DNA from: an uncultured Bacteroidales bacterium
Lineage (GTDB): Bacteria > Bacteroidota > Bacteroidia > Bacteroidales > UBA932
Assembly: GCA_934700615.1 (NCBI GenBank)
Contig: CAKUXR010000044.1
Location: 1 to 11,763 of the forward strand
Reading direction: 5' to 3'
DNA: 11,763 bases
Numbering within the stretch: position 1 is the first letter of the stretch; every line of letters starts with the position of its first letter. Below the pieces are notes generated by a model. The model was not told the DNA's origin and searched no databases. It saw nothing but the letters and a program-made list of their open reading frames with translations. A program made the position numbers and the translations under genes. Positions 1 through 6,284 of this stretch are shown one piece after another.

Positions 1-70
1 TTTTGAAGCTCCAGTCGACCATCAGGTCGATGTACTTGCCCTCGCTTCCAACCTTGACTAATTCTGTCAT
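1..70 (-). CDS. N-terminal fragment of a leftward gene, possibly Rpn/PD-(D/E)XK nuclease family
   Basis: The complement of 70-68 is an ATG followed by 22 open codons that run off the window edge. The peptide begins MTELVKVGSEGKYIDLMVD and continues WSFK. The pattern 'K-Y-I-D-L-x-x-D-x-x-F-K' near the N-terminus resembles the opening of the Rpn/PDDEXK_2 nuclease-transposase family, which is common in Bacteroidales and usually starts with a phrase of the type 'Y-[IL]-[ND]-x-x-x-D-[FYW]-[AG]-F-K'. That assignment is inference from about a dozen residues; the catalytic core lies outside the window. The sequence upstream of the ATG is AT-rich, as expected of a promoter and leader. Codon choice (GTC, AAG, GGC, CTG, GAC) matches the other genes here, which supports real coding. 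Confidence 0.45.
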   Translation of the reverse strand, partial: MTELVKVGSEGKYIDLMVDWSFK

Positions 71-316
71 AAAATTACTTATTATTTTAATTAAATCAAA
101 TTTTAGATATTGACACCGGCAGTCGTGAACCGGCCGGCCGTGCGTCAATCAAGGTTGCAATACTATATAAAATTTTCGCGCAAAACCCGAAAATGTGGCG
201 AAATGCCCTGAAATAGGCAGGTGGTTTCAGAAGATTTTTATGATTTTTAAATTTCAATGATGATTTTTAAATCTTTATGTCTTCAAAAACCACTTTTAAA
301 ATCAGAAGAATTTGGA
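71..316. other. AT-rich intergenic stretch with an imperfect inverted repeat
   Basis: No gene is visible. GTGGTTTCAGAAG (221-233) and CTTCAAAAACCAC (281-293) are inverted repeats matching at 11 of 13 positions. The loop between them holds two direct copies of ATGATTTTTAAAT (240-252 and 260-272). The arms could fold into a weak hairpin. The CCGGCCGG palindrome at about 131-138 would lie in the leader of the leftward gene at 1-70. No function can be assigned. Confidence 0.4.
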
Positions 317-325
317 ACATGTTAT

Positions 326-443
326 GCCGGCAGGGGCCTTCGGAGCGGCGTAGCCGTCTGCGGCTCGTGAGAAGGGGCCCGCCGCGGTAGCGGTGGGAAG
401 GATAGCCCCAACGGGGCGTACCGCTCCGACAGCCCCTGCCGGC
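326..443. repeat. GC-rich multibranched inverted-repeat element (structured RNA or REP-like DNA)
   Basis: GCCGGCAGGGGC (326-337) pairs perfectly with GCCCCTGCCGGC (432-443). After a 2x2 internal loop, TCGGAGCGG (340-348) pairs perfectly with CCGCTCCGA (421-429). This 21-bp closing stem encloses three consecutive small hairpins: AGCCG-tctg-CGGCT (352-365), CCCGCCG-6 nt-CGGTGGG with one G-T pair (378-397), and GCCCC-aac-GGGGC (405-417). The layout is a four-way junction. Weak outer arms (AACAT near 317-321, ATGTT near 449-453) may extend it. The block is far more GC-rich than its surroundings. ORFs crossing it on either strand are by-products of the symmetry. I do not recognise it as a named RNA family; a dispersed palindromic repeat is the main alternative. 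Confidence 0.7.
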
Positions 444-453
444 CAGTCATGTT

Positions 454-1026
454 TGGATGATGATATTTCCGTGACTGACCACGCTAATATGGCATTGACC
501 AAAACAAAAAAATGCCGAATGATACTGCGGCAAATTACGATGTCACTCGACAGACAGAACCGCGCTTACAAGACATGTCAAAAACGGAACAGCAAAGTTG
601 TTTATGTCGTCGGGACAAGATCCTTTAATTTTCGACCCTCTTGGCAACCTCAATTCGGCGTTACGTATTAATTATCAGAAAGTTAGCCGGTTGAAAGAGA
701 GCCAAGAGGTAGCATCGAAATGGGGTCTTGGCAGGAGCGCTTAGATCCATACCAGCATGTAACATATTGGCATACAATATATTATAGCAACGAAACCAAA
801 ACTAACATATGTCAAGAGGGTAGAAAACAAAGTGCCGAAACACAGCATAGACATCGGTCTGGGCACGCCACTGAAGTGTTCGAAACAGATCCCGGAAAAC
901 ACGGGGTTTGAAGAAAACTCCGCACAGAATGTGTCGGGATGAAATAATCTGACCTTTCCGAATACATCTGTCCTGCTATCTGAAACTGCGAAATAAGATT
1001 GCGGAGACGCTTACAGAGAACATGCC
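454..1026. other. Intergenic region with weak, possibly decayed coding signal
   Basis: No recognisable gene. Two plus-strand stretches have coding-like codon texture. One runs 540-671 from an ATG (MSLDRQNRAYKT...) for 43 codons to TAA. The other runs 763-942, is open for 59 codons before TGA but has no ATG, GTG or TTG at a sensible start; its middle reads VPKHSIDIGLGTPLKCSKQ. A different short ORF (720-911) overlaps it in another frame. CCTCTTGGC (638-646) and GCCAAGAGG (701-709) are inverted repeats around an AT-rich centre. This could be a remnant of a degraded gene, but I cannot name one. Confidence 0.25.
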
Positions 1027-1181
1027 GGACGGCGCCACATTATTACTCGTTAATTAGTTGATATTTAGCAAGATATGTATTTTAGTGTGGATAAACAGCG
1101 AAAAAAATAGGCGATAATCCACACGGAGAATCAAATAGCATTGGTGATCAATGCGTTACAAAATAGGCTGTGGCACCGTCC
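1027..1181. repeat. Copy 1 of a ~155-bp element with terminal inverted repeats (MITE-like)
   Basis: The ends are GGACGGCGCCAC (1027-1038) and GTGGCACCGTCC (1170-1181), inverted repeats matching at 11 of 12 positions. Inside, GTGTGGAT (1085-1092) and ATCCACAC (1117-1124) form a perfect 8-bp stem with a 24-nt loop. The right third shares ATCAATG, GTTACA and the terminal GTGGC..CGTCCCGCC with copy 2 at 11531-11683, in the same orientation and at nearly the same spacing. The left third shares the first 15 bases. No transposase is encoded, so this is a non-autonomous or structural repeat. A module GCGGAGACGCTTAC (1001-1014) lies just left of it; its reverse complement recurs beside copy 2. Confidence 0.7.
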
Positions 1182-1272
1182 CGCCCAACGACCGGCCAGA
1201 ACTCATCAATGTACTTCACTAAGTAACGTGAAAAAATAAACACCACCACACCTCCTTGAGGTATATATACAG

Positions 1273-1307
1273 AAAAAGGTCCAGTGCTTTTCCCAAAGGA
1301 CTGGACC
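1273..1307 (-). terminator. Rho-independent terminator of the sRNA candidate
   Basis: GGTCCAGT (1278-1285 on plus) and ACTGGACC (1300-1307) form a perfect 8-bp stem. A further 4 bp (CTTT/AAAG) follow after one mismatch, with a TCCC loop. On the minus strand the stem is followed directly by TTTTT (1277-1273). This may also stop read-through from the receptor/lipoprotein operon. Confidence 0.75.
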
Positions 1308-1356
1308 CCTATATAAAACGAACTTAACAAATAGACATAAAAACCTTTTATTGTCT
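1273..1356 (-). ncRNA. Candidate ~85-nt small RNA with own promoter and terminator
   Basis: Read on the minus strand, a consensus promoter (1391-1361) is followed within about 5 nt by a hairpin at 1356-1333: AGACA and TAAAA on the 5' side pair with TTTTA and TGTCT on the 3' side, with a single bulged base and a 3-nt loop. A 25-nt AT-rich linker (1332-1308) follows, likely single-stranded. The transcript ends in a terminator hairpin (1307-1278) and a U5 tract (1277-1273). Hairpin, open linker, terminator is the usual build of a bacterial trans-acting sRNA. No ORF fits inside. It could instead be a terminator serving the lipoprotein gene that ends at 1511, but that would not explain the promoter only about 55 nt upstream of the terminator. 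Confidence 0.6.
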
Positions 1357-1360
1357 GATG

Positions 1361-1391
1361 CAAAGGTAGTAATATAAAACGTTATTACAAA
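1361..1391 (-). promoter_or_regulatory. Consensus Bacteroidota promoter (-33 TTTG, -7 TACCTTTG)
   Basis: On the minus strand TTTG (1391-1388) is separated by exactly 19 nt from TACCTTTG (1368-1361). This is a full match to the known Bacteroidota sigma-ABfr consensus TTTG-N19-TAnnTTTG. The flanks are A/T-rich. Transcription should start near 1356, at the first base of the sRNA's 5' hairpin. It is the best promoter in the window. Confidence 0.75.
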
Positions 1392-1510
1392 TTTTTTCGT
1401 TAAAATTTTCAATATTTTTTACGAGAATCTAATAAATCAATGTTACAAAACGTTTTATTTCTTACGATTTCTTTGTCGAGTTCCATCTAAAACTCCAAAA
1501 TACAGCCATC

Positions 1511-1966
1511 TTACTCGACCACATTTCCCGAATAGGAAGTCGGGAACTCCCCGAAATTCAGGGAAACAGAAAGAGCCTTGGCTGACATCTTTCCGCTCAG
1601 CCCGGTAACAGTATATTTCGGATAAGGCTGCATCATAGTAATTGGCACAATCCCGTCCCCGCTCAGCAGAAGACTTCCGTCAGCCTCCTTCGAATACTTC
1701 ACATCCGGAACCGTAACATCCAGAGACACAGGCATCTGCGGAACGAACTTCACCTTATGAAACACCAACGTAAGCACTCCATCTTTGTCAATGTCAGCAT
1801 TGACCTCAACACCTTCGGAAACATTGTCCTTTCCTCCTGCGACAACATTGAGGCTTCCTGAATAGACAGAAGAACGCGGAGTCTCCTTCTCTTCATTGAC
1901 ATTATTCTTCGAACATCCTGCGACTGCGAGCAACATTGACGCAATCAAAATCAACTTTTTACACAT
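1511..1966 (-). CDS. Small lipoprotein with calycin-like domain
   Basis: 151 residues. An N-terminal signal peptide (MCKKLILIASMLLAVAGC) ends in a lipobox with the lipidated cysteine at residue 18, so the mature protein is predicted to be membrane-anchored and exposed to the periplasm or surface. After a polar linker (about 19-32) the rest (about 33-151) is beta-rich, with alternating hydrophobic residues and repeated G-x-hydrophobic turns. It looks like the calycin-like domain of Bacteroidota lipoproteins; that family call is from pattern, not a catalytic motif. The gene lies 33 bp downstream of the TonB receptor on the same strand and is probably co-transcribed, so it may assist the receptor as a surface or periplasmic ligand-binding partner, though no ligand can be read from sequence. 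Four CATTGAC/GTCAATG heptamers fall in its first third. Confidence 0.8.
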   Translation of the reverse strand: MCKKLILIASMLLAVAGCSKNNVNEEKETPRSSVYSGSLNVVAGGKDNVSEGVEVNADIDKDGVLTLVFHKVKFVPQMPVSLDVTVPDVKYSKEADGSLLLSGDGIVPITMMQPYPKYTVTGLSGKMSAKALSVSLNFGEFPTSYSGNVVE

Positions 1967-1999
1967 AATATTTTTAGTTTAAAATTATCTAAGTAATCC

Positions 2000-4276
2000 T
2001 TAAAACTCCACAGACACGCCTCCCCTGAATCGTCTCGGCTTTCCGGTCTGGAAAAACGAATTCCCCACCGACTTGAAGTAGAACGTGCAATATTCAGTAC
2101 CTGAAAGGTTCTCCCCAGCCACGAACAAGTCGAACCATTTGAACGAAAAACGGAGATCGCCACCTATTAATATATATGGACTTTGTTTCAGGTCCCCGGA
2201 CTCATTCCAGGTCAGCTCCCCGCTCCGCATCACATCCGCAGAAACACTGATGGAACGCAAAACATCAGAACGGAGACTGAAACTGTAACCTGCACGCGCA
2301 TACAAAGACGAAGACGGCGAATAAGGAATCCTGTTGCCGGAATAGTCATTCCTGCCGTCATCATACGAAACGAAACGCGCATCCATAAACGAAGCCGACG
2401 CATTGATATTCAGCCCTTTCCACCTCCATGCGACCTCACTCTCGACTCCCCTGCTGCGCGACTCACCCGCATTGGCCATCATCCTGCCGGTCCCGGTGCC
2501 GTACGGAAAAACCGTAATCTGCTGATTCCGGCAATTGATACTGTAAGCCGTAACCGATGCCGCGAGAGAATGGCCGTTCCGGGTCAATGACAGCCTGCCG
2601 CCTATTTCATAATCAATGCAAGTCTCCGGCTTATAAACAGTCGAAGCAGCATTGACCTCATTACCTGAATCCAGATAAATTCCGAGTTTGGACATGATAC
2701 CGTTCATCATCGTGTTCTGGAGAATATCAGAGAAGATCTGCGTATTGAAACCGCCCGACTTATAGCCACGGGAAACCGAAGCCGTGAATTTCAATGACAG
2801 GCCTCTCTCCGCCATGCGACGCGTAGAGGCATCGAAAAGAGCCGACACCTTAGGCAGAACCTCGAAATAGAAATTCGACTCATCTCCCTTATACTCAGCC
2901 GAATATGGTATAAACCCGGACAGATTACTCATCTTGAAATGAATGTCCGCACCCGAATCATATCCCATAAAATCACCCTCATGATCGAGACGTAGTCCGG
3001 CAGTCAGCAGCCACCTTCCCAAACGGAAATAAGACTCATGATAGGCAGCCACATTATAGTTCCAAATAGCGAAATTACTGGAAATCACGAACTTGTCTTC
3101 CAGAATCTCCAGCTTGCCGAACTCTGAAGGAATATGAGAATTGGCATTGTCCAGAATCAACTGACGGATTCCGTCCTGCAGGAATGTCACCGGCGCATCC
3201 ATACCGTTATAACGGGCAAAGGCAAACACACCGCTCTGACTGTCCCACCACTGTCGGCGAACCTTCGGTCTAACCACAAATTCCTGTGTCACAGCCACTT
3301 GATTCTGCGTCTGGTTCAATGTAAACATGGACTTGGGCGTAAAATCCTGGTCCAGATCCATGGAATCATGAAAAAGCTGAAGACTCGTCACAGAACTCAG
3401 ATTTACAGCGCGCAAACTGGCATTGACACGGAACCCGTCCATCACGGAAATTCTCTTGTAAGCGCTTCTGTCATTGTAATTTACAGGATTCAGATACCCT
3501 TGCTGAGAAGCCCCGTCACCAGCCGTCCAGAGCCTGTACGGATAACCGCCCTCATCGGTGTAAGAAGCAGAAAGGATATTGTCAATGTCAGTGTCTCCCC
3601 TCCTCTTCACATACCTGAACCTCAGGGCCACATTGTCGGAAACATCACAGTTCCTGCCCGAAAAATCATTGACATAAAATCCGTCGGAATGGGAATACAT
3701 CACGGCCGCACCGACATTGCCCTTATATACTGAAGCATTGGCCCTCAACGAGTTGGCGCTTCCATATTCGACTGCCCCGCGGACACCCTGCCACACGGCC
3801 GGCGACAATGTCTCGACAGAGAGGACACCCAGCATTGAATTCCGTCCGTACAACGTCCCCTGCGGTCCCCTGAAAATGTCGGCCCGTCGGATGTCCAGGA
3901 ACGAAAAATCATAATTGTTCTTGTCAATGACAGGAATATCGTCAATGTAAAGTCCGATGACAGGATTTTCCATGCGCGACCCGATACCTCTCATATATAT
4001 AGTGGAAGTCATCGACGAGCCATAATCCGGAATAATCAGGCCAGGAACGATGCCGGCCAGATTCTTCGGGGAGCCGATGCGCGCCGCACCGAAATCCTTC
4101 ATCGTGAAAGTCGTCACCGGAATCGCCTGCTCGGTTTCTGTCAATGCCATTTTGACCGAGGAGGTCACAACGGATTCCGTCAATGTATCTTTGCGAACCG
4201 GGGAGGTTTCTTCTGATGAGAGTCCCGCGAATGCGGAAACCGAAAGAACCGTCAATGTCACCAAATCATATATCAT
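2000..4276 (-). CDS. TonB-dependent outer-membrane receptor
   Basis: 758 residues, the usual length for a TonB-dependent transporter without the N-terminal carboxypeptidase-regulatory domain of SusC-type receptors. A hydrophobic signal segment (about 4-17, cleavage likely after the AFA at 15-17) precedes a TonB-box-like stretch (DTLTESVVTSS, 30-40). The plug domain spans about 40-158, with conserved YMRGIGS (94-100), GLYIDDIPV (108-116) and FRGPQGTLYGRNS (135-147). A 22-strand barrel should follow, ending in a C-terminal phenylalanine (SVEF) typical of outer-membrane proteins. It would import a scarce nutrient using TonB energy; the substrate cannot be told. Oddly, the signal peptide has no Lys/Arg before its hydrophobic core. 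Upstream in-frame codons would supply arginines, but no start codon exists there and the -7 box overlaps them, so the ATG at 4276 stands. Eleven heptamers (CATTGAC/GTCAATG) lie within the gene. Confidence 0.93.
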   Translation of the reverse strand: MIYDLVTLTVLSVSAFAGLSSEETSPVRKDTLTESVVTSSVKMALTETEQAIPVTTFTMKDFGAARIGSPKNLAGIVPGLIIPDYGSSMTSTIYMRGIGSRMENPVIGLYIDDIPVIDKNNYDFSFLDIRRADIFRGPQGTLYGRNSMLGVLSVETLSPAVWQGVRGAVEYGSANSLRANASVYKGNVGAAVMYSHSDGFYVNDFSGRNCDVSDNVALRFRYVKRRGDTDIDNILSASYTDEGGYPYRLWTAGDGASQQGYLNPVNYNDRSAYKRISVMDGFRVNASLRAVNLSSVTSLQLFHDSMDLDQDFTPKSMFTLNQTQNQVAVTQEFVVRPKVRRQWWDSQSGVFAFARYNGMDAPVTFLQDGIRQLILDNANSHIPSEFGKLEILEDKFVISSNFAIWNYNVAAYHESYFRLGRWLLTAGLRLDHEGDFMGYDSGADIHFKMSNLSGFIPYSAEYKGDESNFYFEVLPKVSALFDASTRRMAERGLSLKFTASVSRGYKSGGFNTQIFSDILQNTMMNGIMSKLGIYLDSGNEVNAASTVYKPETCIDYEIGGRLSLTRNGHSLAASVTAYSINCRNQQITVFPYGTGTGRMMANAGESRSRGVESEVAWRWKGLNINASASFMDARFVSYDDGRNDYSGNRIPYSPSSSLYARAGYSFSLRSDVLRSISVSADVMRSGELTWNESGDLKQSPYILIGGDLRFSFKWFDLFVAGENLSGTEYCTFYFKSVGNSFFQTGKPRRFRGGVSVEF

Positions 4277-4302
4277 ACTAGTCCGTCTTAAGTTTCGGGC
4301 TG

Positions 4303-4310
4303 CAAAATTA
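4303..4310 (-). promoter_or_regulatory. -7 box (TAATTTTG) for the receptor/lipoprotein operon
   Basis: TAATTTTG on the minus strand fits TAnnTTTG and lies 26 nt before the receptor ATG. No TTTG is seen at -33, which suggests dependence on an activator. The box is bracketed by an inverted repeat, GTCCGTC (4281-4287) and GACGGAC (4314-4320), which could be an operator or a leader hairpin arm. Confidence 0.55.
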
Positions 4311-4358
4311 GCGGACGGACACGGTGTTCAGGTTGCACAATAACGGCATTGACTTGAA

Positions 4359-4385
4359 CTATTTATTCAATTTCTGCTATTTATT
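4359..4385. promoter_or_regulatory. Direct repeat CTATTTATT, candidate operator upstream of the receptor
   Basis: CTATTTATT occurs at 4359-4367 and 4377-4385, 18 bp from start to start. The copies sit about 50-75 bp upstream of the receptor's -7 box. Tandem half-sites about two helical turns apart are typical of AraC-family binding, and two AraC genes lie next door. The repeat is AT-rich, so chance is possible. Confidence 0.4.
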
Positions 4386-4456
4386 TTGGAAGATTGGAGG
4401 TTCACCTTCCGTTCTAAAAAAGCAAGGCCAACGCACTTCGTTTGTCGAACGTTACC

Positions 4457-5212
4457 CTATCCCCTGAACTCTGAGGGGCTGACACCTGTCACCTTGCGGA
4501 AAAAGCGGGAGAAATAGGAAGCCTCGGAAAAACCGAGACGCTCGGCAATCTCTGACATTGACATTGACCTGTCAAGAAGAAGTTCGCGCGCAAGCGAAAC
4601 ACGCGCATTGTCGATCCAGACGCTCGCGTTTCTTCCGGTCTCGGCCTTGACTGCACGGTTCAGGTGGTTGGGCGACACGCCGAGAGCAGACGCGTAGCCG
4701 GCGACACCGGTAAACGGAACCGACCTGTCGAAAACGCGCTCAAGATAAGAGGTGCACAGTTTGGAGGACGCGGAACCGCCGGACTCAGGCACTATCAGGT
4801 CAAACTGGCACAGCAGGACATCCAGAAGTGACTGGACCATGGACAAGGAGGACGAAAAACGCATGAGGCGAATCATGAGCTCATCGAAAAAGACCTTGTC
4901 AAGAACAGGAACGGACAGGACGGACGGTGCAGTGAGACGGAGCACGCGATGGCCGGAATTACGCAGAAGCTCCCCGGAGAACGCGCCCATATATCCCACA
5001 GTATCACGGAAATACTTCACGCAATACCTGAGGCCCGGCGGAATCAGGAGGCAGTCTCCGGCAGCAAGCAGGTAAGGATGCCCTTCAATCTCGGTAAGCA
5101 CCTCGCCGGAGAGAAGATAAAGATACGACCAGTCTTCCCGGACCAGCGGAGGCATGGGATGAGCCGTCACATGACCGGCGGCATTGAGAGGGCGTATGAC
5201 AAAAGACGACAT
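4457..5212 (-). CDS. AraC-family transcriptional regulator (cupin sensor type)
   Basis: 251 residues. The N-terminal half looks like an AraC-type cupin sensor fold: SYLYLLSGEVLTEIEGHPYL (29-48) and AAGDCLLIPPG (50-60) are the classic beta-strand phrases. The C-terminal half (about 152-251) is the double helix-turn-helix DNA-binding domain: first HTH near 172-192 (YASALGVSPNHLNRAVKAETG), second near 218-241, ending in the signature ASYFSRFFRKVTGVSPSEFR (231-250). The start ATG overlaps the stop codon of the upstream AraC gene by one base (TAATG), indicating translational coupling and a two-regulator operon. The gene ends 180 bp before the receptor. It probably senses a small molecule and acts at the divergent efflux promoter, the receptor promoter or both. 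Two overlapping CATTGAC heptamers sit near its 3' end (4556-4568). Confidence 0.92.
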   Translation of the reverse strand: MSSFVIRPLNAAGHVTAHPMPPLVREDWSYLYLLSGEVLTEIEGHPYLLAAGDCLLIPPGLRYCVKYFRDTVGYMGAFSGELLRNSGHRVLRLTAPSVLSVPVLDKVFFDELMIRLMRFSSSLSMVQSLLDVLLCQFDLIVPESGGSASSKLCTSYLERVFDRSVPFTGVAGYASALGVSPNHLNRAVKAETGRNASVWIDNARVSLARELLLDRSMSMSEIAERLGFSEASYFSRFFRKVTGVSPSEFRG

Positions 5213-6129
5213 TATTCGTTACGGTACTGGGTAGGAGTCGTACCCGTATGCGACTTGAAAAACTTGTAGAACACCGACTGGTTCGGGAAATTGAGCCTGC
5301 TGACTATCTCCTTGATGGACATGTCGGAATACTTGAGCAGGTTCTTCGCCTCGAGGACCACGAAAGCATCTATCCAGTCCGGAGCGGAACGTCCGCTGAC
5401 AGTCTTGACCAGTTTGGAAAGATACTTCGGCGTAAGGCAGAGCTGCTGGGCATAGAATCCCATAGTGCGCTCAGACGTATGATAATCAGTGACAAGACGG
5501 AGGAACTGGTCATAAATGTTCTTGGCCTTGGCAGACGGAGCGTGCGGCTTGTGCTCAGCATCGGAAAGACGGCTGGTCCAGATGGAACCGAGGTAATAGG
5601 AAATGGATGAGACCAATGCTCCTACAGACTCTTTCTTGTTCTTTATGTCGCTGGCCAGAAGGTCGGAAGCCAGCTGGAGATACTGGCGGCAGACGCTCCT
5701 CTCATGGCTGTCCAGGGAAATGCACGGATTGTCCATGAGAGCCACACTCTCATTGAACAGCCTGTTGAAATCGAAGTGCACGCTGTTCATGAAAGTTTTG
5801 GACATCGCAACTATTATGAAGTGCATATTGTCCCTGTCTCCCGTATCGACACCTGATACCCTTATTATATTGCCCGGCACATTCAGCACGAGAGAATTCT
5901 CCGCTATGGAAAATGAATCCAGATTCACATCCAGCCTTATCTTTCCCTTCATGCAGAAAATCAGGATATACCCCTCAAAACGGAACGGGTACTGGAAAAC
6001 CCGCAGGTCCCTGTCATATTTCAGATCCGCTATAAGAAGGTCCTCTCCAAGCCCTTTTCCGGGCATTTCCGGAAAGAGATCCTTGAATTTCTTGATGCTG
6101 ATATTGTGTAATACGTCTTGTTGTCCCAT
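5212..6129 (-). CDS. AraC-family transcriptional regulator
   Basis: 305 residues from the ATG at 6129. An upstream in-frame TTG (6159) would add ten residues, but a -7 box (6144-6137) lies inside that extension, so the ATG is preferred and the leader is very short. Residues about 30-110 form the sensor half (LRVFQYPFRFEGYILIFCMK, 42-61; ENSLVLNVPG, 77-86). A helical linker follows (about 140-190). The AraC HTH domain spans about 203-305: MGFYAQQLCLTPKYLSKLVK (223-242), the second helix pair SIKEIVSRLNFPNQSVFYKF (271-290), then FKSHTGTTPTQYRNE to the end. It lies divergent to the TolC-HlyD-ABC operon and is the most likely direct regulator of it. Its stop overlaps the next AraC start by one base. 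Unlike neighbouring genes it contains no CATTGAC/GTCAATG heptamer. Confidence 0.92.
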   Translation of the reverse strand: MGQQDVLHNISIKKFKDLFPEMPGKGLGEDLLIADLKYDRDLRVFQYPFRFEGYILIFCMKGKIRLDVNLDSFSIAENSLVLNVPGNIIRVSGVDTGDRDNMHFIIVAMSKTFMNSVHFDFNRLFNESVALMDNPCISLDSHERSVCRQYLQLASDLLASDIKNKKESVGALVSSISYYLGSIWTSRLSDAEHKPHAPSAKAKNIYDQFLRLVTDYHTSERTMGFYAQQLCLTPKYLSKLVKTVSGRSAPDWIDAFVVLEAKNLLKYSDMSIKEIVSRLNFPNQSVFYKFFKSHTGTTPTQYRNE

Positions 6130-6136
6130 AATTCCG

Positions 6137-6144
6137 CAAATATA
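6137..6144 (-). promoter_or_regulatory. -7 box (TATATTTG) for the AraC pair
   Basis: TATATTTG on the minus strand is a full match to TAnnTTTG. Its 3' end is 7 nt before the ATG at 6129, so the mRNA would be nearly leaderless. No clear -33 TTTG at standard spacing is seen. Confidence 0.55.
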
Positions 6145-6155
6145 GTTAAAAATTG

Positions 6156-6211
6156 CCAAAAATCGTTTTTTTCGACCAAAATATCAATCTTTGCGCCAAA
6201 TGACTCGCAAA
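6156..6211. promoter_or_regulatory. Candidate AraC operator: three CCAAA boxes at 20-nt spacing
   Basis: CCAAA occurs at 6156-6160, 6176-6180 and 6196-6200, exactly 20 nt apart and all in the same orientation, between the two divergent -7 boxes. The palindrome TTTGCG-N10-CGCAAA (6190-6211) overlaps the third box. AraC-family proteins bind direct repeats about two helical turns apart, so these are plausible sites for either regulator to control both directions. Confidence 0.45.
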
Positions 6212-6236
6212 ATCGGGCATTCTGGCAACTTTTTTG

Positions 6237-6244
6237 TATATTTG
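6237..6244 (+). promoter_or_regulatory. -7 box (TATATTTG) for the efflux operon
   Basis: TATATTTG matches TAnnTTTG and is 40 nt upstream of the TolC-like start, giving a leader of about 35 nt. No -33 TTTG is found at 19-21 nt, consistent with activator dependence. A second, weaker candidate is TTTG (6248-6251) with AGTATTTG (6272-6279) at 20-nt spacing, which would give an almost leaderless mRNA. Confidence 0.5.
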
Positions 6245-6284
6245 TCGTTTGCATACCTGAAAATGAAAAAGAGTATTTGAAAAT

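Noticed and set aside
326..443. Integron attC site or tRNA-like cloverleaf
   Set aside because: No proper R (GTTRRRY/RYYYAAC) boxes at the ends, and no tRNA T-loop or anticodon arm features; three hairpins of wrong length for a tRNA.
302..502. Minus-strand 66-codon ORF rich in Ala/Pro/Gly
   Set aside because: It is the translation of the GC-rich multibranched palindrome; open frames there result from composition.
1085..1124. DnaA-box-like sequences (TGTGGATAA and its near inverse) in copy 1
   Set aside because: Copy 2 changes the same bases while keeping the stem, so pairing rather than the DnaA-box sequence is conserved; no cluster of boxes or replication genes.
1148..1412. Two minus-strand ORFs of about 70 codons, one with a perfect AAGGAGGTG inside
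   Set aside because: They run across the sRNA promoter, terminator hairpin and TIR element, have AT-driven composition and no family pattern. The shared ending ATA..VTH in both TIR copies follows from DNA conservation, not proven coding.
2183..2590. Plus-strand ORFs (2183-2590, 3134-3733) opposite the receptor gene
   Set aside because: Antisense shadows of a clear TonB receptor; basic, low-complexity translations with no family pattern.
4380..4440. Terminator between the second AraC gene and the receptor
   Set aside because: Small inverted repeats (AGGT/ACCT, GGAAG/CTTCC) exist, but no T-run follows on the minus strand, so read-through into the receptor operon remains possible.
6130..6159. 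TTG start at 6159 for the first AraC gene
   Set aside because: A perfect -7 promoter box (6144-6137) lies within the extension, and the ATG at 6129 gives the normal family N-terminus.
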